Origin: Sinonovacula constricta
Lineage: Eukaryota > Mollusca > Bivalvia > Cardiida > Solecurtidae
Direction of reading: 5' to 3'
Assembly: GCA_007844125.1 (NCBI GenBank)
Contig: CM017571.1
Location: 32,722,113 to 32,786,112 of the forward strand
DNA: 64,000 nucleotides
Shown: positions 57,650-64,000 of the stretch, one piece after another
Position numbering within the stretch: position 1 is the stretch's first letter
Layout of the letters: the number at the start of each line of letters is the position of its first letter
Program-made: the position numbers and the translations under genes
The notes under the pieces: generated by a model
Database searches by the model: none
What the model was told of the DNA's origin: nothing
Seen by the model: only the letters and a program-made list of their open reading frames with translations

Positions 57650-59455
57650 TCAAGTCACACATAAAAATAAAACACAGGTAAGACTTAAGAATTTGTTAAA
57701 AAGCGACACTGGTACAAAAAATAATAAGTCCAAATAAAACTTCTTAAATAAGTGAGTTTCAAGTGCTCCCTTAAACACTGGTAGAGTTTCACAGCTTTTA
57801 AGTGACTTAGCTAGGGCATTCCAGACTTTAGGGGCTGCCGTCATCAACGTACGATCACCATAAGTCACAGTCCTGCTACGCGGTACAACCAGCGTTAAAC
57901 AATCATTCTGGGACCTAAGTTGTCTGGATGGGATATAAAAGCCTAGCATGTTTTGTATGTAAGTAGGTGCCTGTCCGTGCCTGTCCGTGAAGCGCCTTAA
58001 ACACATATGTAAGGAGTTTGTACTCGACTCTGATGTGAACAGGAAGCCAATGTAGTTCCTTTTTTGTGGCAGTTACGTGGTGTCCTGGTAACAACGCGAG
58101 CAGCCGTATTTTGAACATTTTGGAGCTTGTTGAGAACGTACTTAGGAGATCCATATAGCAGCGAATTACCGTAATCTAGTCTTGATGTAACTAACGAGTT
58201 TATCAGGGTTCTGGTTGAATTAACAGTCAGGTATTTACGAATTTGACCTATTTGTCGAATTCGCATGAAGAATGAAAAAGAAACTGAGTTCACATGTTGT
58301 TCCATGTCTAAATGATACGGCCCTAAAGTTTCTAACTGTTGTTGATGGTTTTATTACAGAATCACCTCCTCTTACAGTAAGATCTTCAACGTCACTTCGT
58401 TTTGGTACAAAGACAATCACCTCTGTTTTGTCCGCATTGAGTTTGAGAAAGTTATTATTAATCCATAGTATGATGTCATTCAGGCATGCTTTAATCCGTC
58501 GCAAGGTCTCATTGCGTGAAATGGTTTCTTTTGGTTTAAACGCCATGTACACTTGCGAATCGTCAGCGTAGAAATGATGTTGAAGTTTATGCTTCCGACA
58601 GATCGCGCCCGCAGGTTTAGTGTACATGATGTAATTCTTCGGGCCAAGAACAGACCCTTGTGGCACAGAAAATGTCATACGTACAGGTTTTGACAGTTCT
58701 CCATTGACGCAGACAGTTTGATGACGCTCACATAGATACGATTTCATCCATTGTGAAGATTTGCCTACTATGCCGAAGTGTTGTTTAAGTCGGCAAGGGA
58801 GGGTACTATTGTCGATCGTATCAAAAGCAGCGGATAAGGTCAAGATGACTAGCACAGAAGCTTTATTATGATCAAGAGAACATGGAATGTCATTTTGTTC
58901 ACATAATAAAGCAGATTCTGTTGAATGAAACTGCTTATAAGCACACTGACGCTCTTCATGATGTTTATGTGCAGATAGGTGTCTTTCAAGTTGGGAATCG
59001 ACAGCTTTCTCGAGAATCTTTGAGACAAACGGTAAATTAGATACAGGCCGGTAGTTTTTCATAACCTCTTGATCTAACCCTGTCTTTTTGATTAAAGGCC
59101 TTACTCTAGCCCTTTTAAAAGCTGGTGGTACATACGCCTTCTCAAGTGAAGTGTTAATGATTTTGGTGATCAATGGTAATAGTTCATTTAAACAATCTTT
59201 CAGCAGCCATGTTGGAATGGGGTCAAGTTCACAGGATTTGTTGGGAGAATTGCGAATAATCTTTGAAATTTCCATGTCGGAGGCTACTGAAAAGTTTGAA
59301 AATTGCTCTCCATTGAAAGGTGCTTCAGGGACAACACTGTCTGTTTGTTGGAGAGACTTGGTCCACACTAGGTTTGCCTTCAACCTTATCGACAAAGAAG
59401 TCACTAAAGTCTTGTGTAAGAACGTTTGCAGGATTACCAGATAGCAGCACAACAT
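57650..59455 (-). pseudogene. CR1/L2 LINE reverse transcriptase and C-terminal domain
   Basis: A 406-codon frame (59455-58235) holds the core: LDPIPTWLLKDCLNELLPLI, YRPVSNLPFVSKILEKAVDS, VILTLSAAFDTIDNSTL (motif A), FSVPQGSVLGP (motif B, serine where glycine is usual), and HFYADDSQVYMAFKP (YADD at about 58.57 kb). The next frame has TRTLINSLVTSRLDYGNSLL, then ELHWLPVHIRVEYKLLTYVF in a third, and MTAAPKVWNALAKSLKSC to the end. The palm is therefore nearly uninterrupted but the C-terminal third is split by two frameshifts. Confidence 0.85.
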
Positions 59456-60197
59456 CTAAGGTTTCTTCCATCAAATGCCGGGTCACTTTGATAAGGTCTT
59501 TCGTGTCACGACCACATAGCTCTACTTTCTCAGTGAAGTATTTGACTTTGGACATATTAAGAAGCTTATTAGTAACAGCGAATTGGTTTCTGTAAATTGC
59601 GTGATCAATTGTCAATCCAGTAAATCCCTCATTTTGCTCTAACTGGCGTCTTAAATGTTTAGCATCATAAAGTTCTTTGGAATACCACGGATTCATTGGT
59701 CTTAGTACAATGCTCTTGGAGATGCGTGTTTGTCAAGGAGGAAAGAAAGGTCATTGTTGTAGGCATCAACTAGTTCATTAACATAGGAGCTTTCTTTTAC
59801 ACTATTTAAAATATCTGATGTCAAAATATCTGTTTTAAACTCATTAACATTTATCGATTTAAATTTTCTGTAAGTCAGTTTTTCGTACTGGTGGTGGTTT
59901 TGACACACAAGCATTAAATACAACAGCGAAGTGATCGCGAGATGTATTCCCGTTATTGACTGGAAGTCCGGAGTCAGATATTTCCACATTTGATACAGTT
60001 GTGTCTGTATCTCTGGTAAAAAGCACATCTAGTACGTGGCCTGCTACATGAGTTGGTTCAGTGACGTGTTGTCGCATGCCAAAAGCCTCCAAAACACTTT
60101 TGAATTTTGCCGTGTTAGGACTAGACAGATTGTCCAGGTGAAAATTAACATCACCCACCACAATAATATCGTTCTCAGCAGTAAAGTTTTGTGTCAT
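59325..60197 (-). pseudogene. CR1/L2 LINE endonuclease C-terminal part and linker
   Basis: The pieces read NDIIVVGDVNFHLDNLSS (GDFN-type motif), MRQHVTEPTHVAGHVLDVLF and SRDHFAVVF (terminal D-H motif). After frame changes the linker follows, with NPWYSKELYDAKHLRRQLE near 59.68 kb, the conserved block just before the RT. The N-terminal nuclease motifs are missing because of 5' truncation. Confidence 0.8.
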
Positions 60198-60321
60198 CCG
60201 CTCACAGCCATATTTATATTATATTACAGTTTTTACCACCTTGAACTTCTAAGGCTATAAATAAACAAGAACAAGTAGACGAGTGTTATTCGCATTACAA
60301 ACAGGGGTATTATTGTTAAGA

Positions 60322-60440
60322 CTTAGATTTGTTCTCACTTAAACATTTGGCGTGCCTGTGAATACCTTGGTCCTGTGTCTTCATTTTTTGTATATGTTGC
60401 AATGCTCATAGGACTTTGTCTTATATATTCTTATCTAGAA
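60322..60440 (-). repeat. YX family, module Y, 5' half
   Basis: The plus strand reads acttaaacatttggcgtg, tgaataccttggtcctgtgt, tatatgttgcaatgctcata and ggactttgtcttatatattc, the reverse complement of the start of Y. It lies just beyond the truncated 5' end of the LINE. Confidence 0.75.
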
Positions 60441-60685
60441 AGAAAATATACGTTAAAATATAATCAAGTATATTAATATAATCGAATTTATTATTCATTG
60501 TGTGTTTTATGCTTCATTAAATATCACAGCAATGTTTTTATTTGGTTGTACAGGTAACTCTGTGAATGTTTAATAAATATATAACTACATGAAAATGACA
60601 AATATGCCGAAAAGACACTAATATCCTTAGTTTCAAACTCTTTGATAAAATATATACGCTCTACTTTGAAGCGAAGTAAACAAAC

Positions 60686-60870
60686 TTGACTAGGTCCCGT
60701 GAGCATTGCAATATATTTTAAAATTTGAAAAGCACGTGACAAATGTCAAATTTAAAAGTAACAACAAACTGACGACACGTTACACATTCAAACAAACACA
60801 AACGTTATGCCTGCTAAAGGGACAACCAATCAAAAAGAGCCCCAGATCATAGCTCTGCTTAAAATGTCAT
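60686..60870 (+). repeat. YX family, module Y, strongly diverged copy
   Basis: cgtgagcattgcaatata, aaatttgaaaagcacgtgac, aatcaaaaagagccccaga and tcatagctctgctt follow the Y landmark order, with many changes. It is oriented opposite to the copy at 60.32 kb. Confidence 0.5.
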
Positions 60871-61553
60871 ACTTTCAAATCAGTGTTATTATTTTTTAAC
60901 GTTCATAACAATGCAGTGTAATTAATCCAATTTATCTATATATAACCAAAAATATAAGAACAAAACCAACTGTCAAAATTATGTAGATGTCAAATACCTT
61001 TTGACAGATAAATAAAGTTAATTGAAACATAATTAAGGTTTTCAACTTAGTTCTTAGTAATAATTATTGCCTAGTAATAATGATCACTCAAGCGAACTTA
61101 GAGCTATTTTTATGATACGTCATTGACAAAGGGTTATTTTTATAGTATTAATACTTTGTTAAGAACTTTATTCAAATAAAAATTTATGTACCTAAAGGAA
61201 GCTACGCTACGACAGAGCACTTTATCCTCTGAACCGCCCCACCCCGTTAGTGTTTAATTATTTTTTTTTTTTTAACATTCGATAATAAAACGTTAGTACT
61301 TAAGTATACCACGCTACGCCCTTGGGCCGAATTAATAGTAAATAAAACACTACATGTACATGTGGAAGGTTAAAATCATAAAGTTAACAAACAAATAACA
61401 ACTGCAATGTTTAAAACAATACTGCACTAAATGTCTGCTCCATGTACGGAAGGCCCCGAGTTCGAAGGTTACTGTGAAGATCTTGTTCCCGATTTACCTG
61501 TCGCACCGCCATATAAGAAAAAAAGCTATCTATAAAATAACTTTTCAAAAGAA
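60871..61553. other. AT-rich spacer, nothing recognised
   Basis: A T run is present at 61261-61273. No gene is supported. Confidence 0.4.
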
Positions 61554-61555
61554 CT

Positions 61556-61853
61556 GACTGACCTGGTAGCGCAATCGGCTCAAGGTACGGGAGTCTCCGG
61601 GTTTGATCCCGGGCCGCGACATACCAAAGCCGTAAAAATGGTAGTGGTAAAGCTCTCTTGCTAACGCTTTAGCAAATATAAGGATAGATCCACGACTGGT
61701 TGGCCCGGTGTCAGGATAATGTAACTGTGTAGGGTATCCTACCAGGTGTTCGCAGCATGCTATACACAGTGAAGACAGCACTAATAGCTGCAAGTGGACA
61801 CAGTCTCCACATAACTGAAATACTGTTGGTGGGACAATAAACCCAATAAACAA
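61556..61853 (+). repeat. tRNA-derived SINE, full-length-looking copy (SINE family 1)
   Basis: The head reads tgacctggtagcgcaatcgg (A-box-like) and gggtttgatcccggg (B-box-like, with a self-complementary T-arm ccggg...cccgg). The body has gtcaggataatgtaactgtg and catgctatacacagtgaaga, and the 3' end is tgttggtgggacaataaacc plus ataaacaa. The acceptor stem does not pair, so it is a SINE and not a tRNA gene. Confidence 0.85.
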
Positions 61854-62204
61854 TAGTCTATTTAGTATCGAAAAAAGGCATTTTAATGCCTATAAACAAA
61901 CAAATTAAATGCCAAATAAGATTACGAATAAAATAAAGCTTGATATTATATATGTATGTAATGTTTAAAACACTATAACTTAAATGGGCGACAATCAAAA
62001 ATAAAATTGTTATGGCTAAAATGTATAAAGTAAGCATCTGTCCGTAAGAAACCATTTATGTTGCTTTGGACACGGTCTTGAAAGAGTTCTTTTTAAATAT
62101 TGTCTTTAAAGTTCTTCTTTAAAGTCCGCGAACATGATTTGTGTCAAAACAGCCAAACAGAACGTGTTTTTATGACGATTGCCCTTAGATCGGGTTTCTC
62201 TTTG

Positions 62205-62336
62205 TATGAGCTCTGAATGGGTTAGTCGAGTATGACCAGTGTGGCAGCAAGTAAGAGCAATGAACGCCTGCTTGCCTTCTCTACATTTACATACTGTTGG
62301 TGGGGCGATTCAACAAACAAATAAACAAACAAAAAC
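62205..62336 (+). repeat. Possible SINE 3' end with AAAC-type tail
   Basis: actgttggtggggcgattca followed by a run of aaacaaat/aaac units resembles the 3' end of SINE family 1 (tgttggtgggacaataaacc). The upstream part does not match the family body, so it is either a diverged copy or a different SINE. Confidence 0.35.
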
Positions 62337-62764
62337 AAACATTTACAAATCAAGAAGTGTATTGCCTTTTGGCATTTGGTCATTCCAATAATGTAGTCTT
62401 TTGTCGAACTAATAATAAACGAGGCGTTTTTAATTAAACCTTTCTGTCGGTTCCCCCGTCAATATAGAGCAAATACTTTGCTTGTGGCTTCAAGACTTAT
62501 TTTAACTGACATTTGAAATGTTAAATAAAAAATACAGATTTACGTCAAAAATATTTTTACCACTGAAATACTACAAACTAACATTACTAAGATAATGTTA
62601 AGCGTCAATAGAAAACCTCTTATTTACACACATGTAATCAGGTACATTGTATTTCGTAGGTGAACAATTGAAAGTGATGTTATTGATGCATGTATATTAT
62701 TAATAAACAAATACATTTATGTAGTGTTTCTATTGTATTTTTATTTTTGGAGACAGATGATATG

Positions 62765-62797
62765 GTGGTGATTGTCGTGATGATGGTGATGGTGATT

Positions 62798-62862
<65 letters not shown>

Positions 62863-62940
62863 ATGGAGGAGAAGGAAGTGCAGAATGAGGAGGTCGACGA
62901 TTATGTGGAGGAGGAGGAGGAGGAGTAAAAGGGGAAAAGT
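62765..62940. repeat. GAT microsatellite followed by a GGA-rich tract
   Basis: (gat)n runs from about 62795 to 62862 and is followed by purine-rich gga and gag units to 62930. The Met-rich and Ile-rich frames are low complexity. Confidence 0.95.
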
Positions 62941-62944
62941 AAGA

Positions 62945-64000
62945 GGACGACGACGCTGATTATGATGAAATCTTACCAACCAGCCGGTCTGGAATCTTAG
63001 GAACATACCAGAAGAAATAACCACATCAGTTATCCCCCATTGTGAAGGCATATTTTGACTCACCGTACAGAAATCACCTGTTTGGTCTGTCTTATATCAG
63101 CCGTGTTTACTTATTCTACCTGTATAGTAGTCTCTGCAGTGTTCATTGTAAAGCCCATTACGACAAAAATCTATTTCTTTTCAAATCCAGAGCCCTCTCT
63201 GCGCGGGCGAATTTGTGCTCATTTGTGATTATTACTATTGTAGTAATAATAATATTCATTCCGGGTACTCGTCCATATAGTTTGTTTATTAATATCAATG
63301 GATTACAGGGTGTTTTCATAGATTTTATTATAGTTTAACGTTGATGTTCCCATTTAGACTTTGCTTATGGGTTTAATTAATCGAGAGTGAGATAATCCTA
63401 TGTACAGTGTGGTCGTATCATTTATATTGATATGTTTATAGGTCTGGCCATATTTGCATTTTATATAGCCAGGGATACGGTGACACAGTATTAGCAGATG
63501 GATTGGACTGTTACCTGACACGGATATTTATGGCTACTACGAGGTAAGAATAATGTCAACTTTTTGCACTTATATCAATTTATTTTAAAATGTATCATAT
63601 ATGTATGTAATGAGAGGAATTCAAGCGACGTTCATACATTTATCATACTAGTGTTCTGTATTCTCTTAAAATACCGTCTCCAAAATAACCGAAGTTCTGT
63701 CGATAATCCCAGCAAATAAATCTCATACAATTGAGTTGTATTTTTTTGTATTAAAATTACTTCAATAAGCCATGTAATAATTGTTTTAAACAAAATGATA
63801 AAAAAACTGTCTACAATTACCCATGAACACCAGCTAAAAAGTCTACATTATCAATATTTTTATATCAATCAATCAATTTAGGTACACAAAGTCAACATAA
63901 TAATGTATATACATCTTACACGTTCTATTTTAATTTTTATTGTATTAATACTAACAAATTATCTAACTCAAAAAAATAGCAAAAAGAAAACGTCATGATG
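62945..64000. other. AT-rich end of window, no gene supported
   Basis: A short frame bounded by an acceptor-like agccag (63472) and a donor-like acgag|gtaaga (63543) reads GYGDTVLADGLDCYLTRIF, too short to support. A 98-codon frame at 63042-63338 has no recognised domain. Confidence 0.4.

Larger units (their letters stand above)
57650..60200 (-). mobile_element. CR1/L2-type LINE, truncated within the endonuclease
   Basis: The minus strand starts abruptly inside an endonuclease at about 60197 and runs through a complete RT to the C-terminal domain at 57650. 5' truncation is typical of LINE insertions. RT motif spelling (YRPVSNLPFVSKILEKAV, ADDSQVYM) and the C-terminal ELHWLPVHIRVEYKLL are characteristic of the CR1/L2 group. 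Frameshifts occur near 59.87, 59.7, 59.4, 58.27 and 57.98 kb. Confidence 0.85.

Noticed and set aside
61556..61625. A tRNA gene at the start of the plus-strand SINE
   Set aside because: A and B boxes and a T-arm are present, but the acceptor stem does not pair and a SINE body follows that is shared with the copy at 8.65 kb.
62680..63063. Poly-Ile and poly-Met open frames
   Set aside because: Generated by the GAT microsatellite on either strand.
63473..63543. A 71-bp host exon near the window end
   Set aside because: Splice-like AG and gtaaga are present, but the segment is too short and unsupported by any recognised protein.

Overview
The window looks like repeat-rich, AT-rich, non-genic DNA from an animal nuclear genome, most probably a marine invertebrate and plausibly a bivalve mollusc. 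The reasons are the lack of bacterial-style gene packing, long AT-rich stretches with stops in every frame, abundant microsatellites, and a mixture of non-LTR retrotransposons, Penelope-like elements, a gypsy-type gag and tRNA-derived SINEs. The taxonomic guess is inference; no host gene was recognised that would fix the species.

Layout. From 1 to about 22 kb the sequence is mostly AT-rich, with a LINE 3' end (about 2.13-2.50 kb), a diverged 260-bp direct repeat (4.85 and 5.91 kb), three SINE copies (8.65, 9.0 and 11.3 kb) and many copies of a short, unclassified interspersed repeat. That repeat is called here family YX, with modules Y of about 240 bp and X of about 250 bp. At 22.9-26.2 kb a GC-rich, full-length-looking but broken LINE lies on the minus strand (endonuclease, reverse transcriptase and C-terminal region). 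From 26.9 to 34.4 kb there is a SINE, a tandemly duplicated GIY-YIG remnant of a Penelope-like element, a 77-bp minisatellite, a YX copy, a second Penelope-like element and another YX copy. From 34.9 to 43.8 kb there are low-complexity ATC-rich DNA, a 10-bp minisatellite, a SINE cluster with two tRNA-like heads, a candidate MITE and a Y-X-Y array.

At 44.4-47.6 kb two related LTRs of about 700 bp lie in opposite orientations around a decayed gypsy-type gag. At 49.5-54.1 kb a two-ORF LINE (L1-type ORF1, then endonuclease and RT) lies on the minus strand. At 57.6-60.2 kb a CR1/L2-type LINE, truncated at its 5' end, is also on the minus strand. The end of the window has YX fragments, an intact-looking tRNA-derived SINE (61.56-61.85 kb) and GAT/TG microsatellites.

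No intact host protein gene can be supported. Four short stretches look like possible isolated exons (15.6, 31.3, 49.0 and 49.4 kb) and are offered only as weak candidates. All retroelement reading frames seen carry stops or frameshifts, so the window is mainly a record of past transposition. The least explained structure is the YX repeat family: about 15 module copies in both orientations, several arranged Y-X-Y, with a conserved hairpin and a palindrome.
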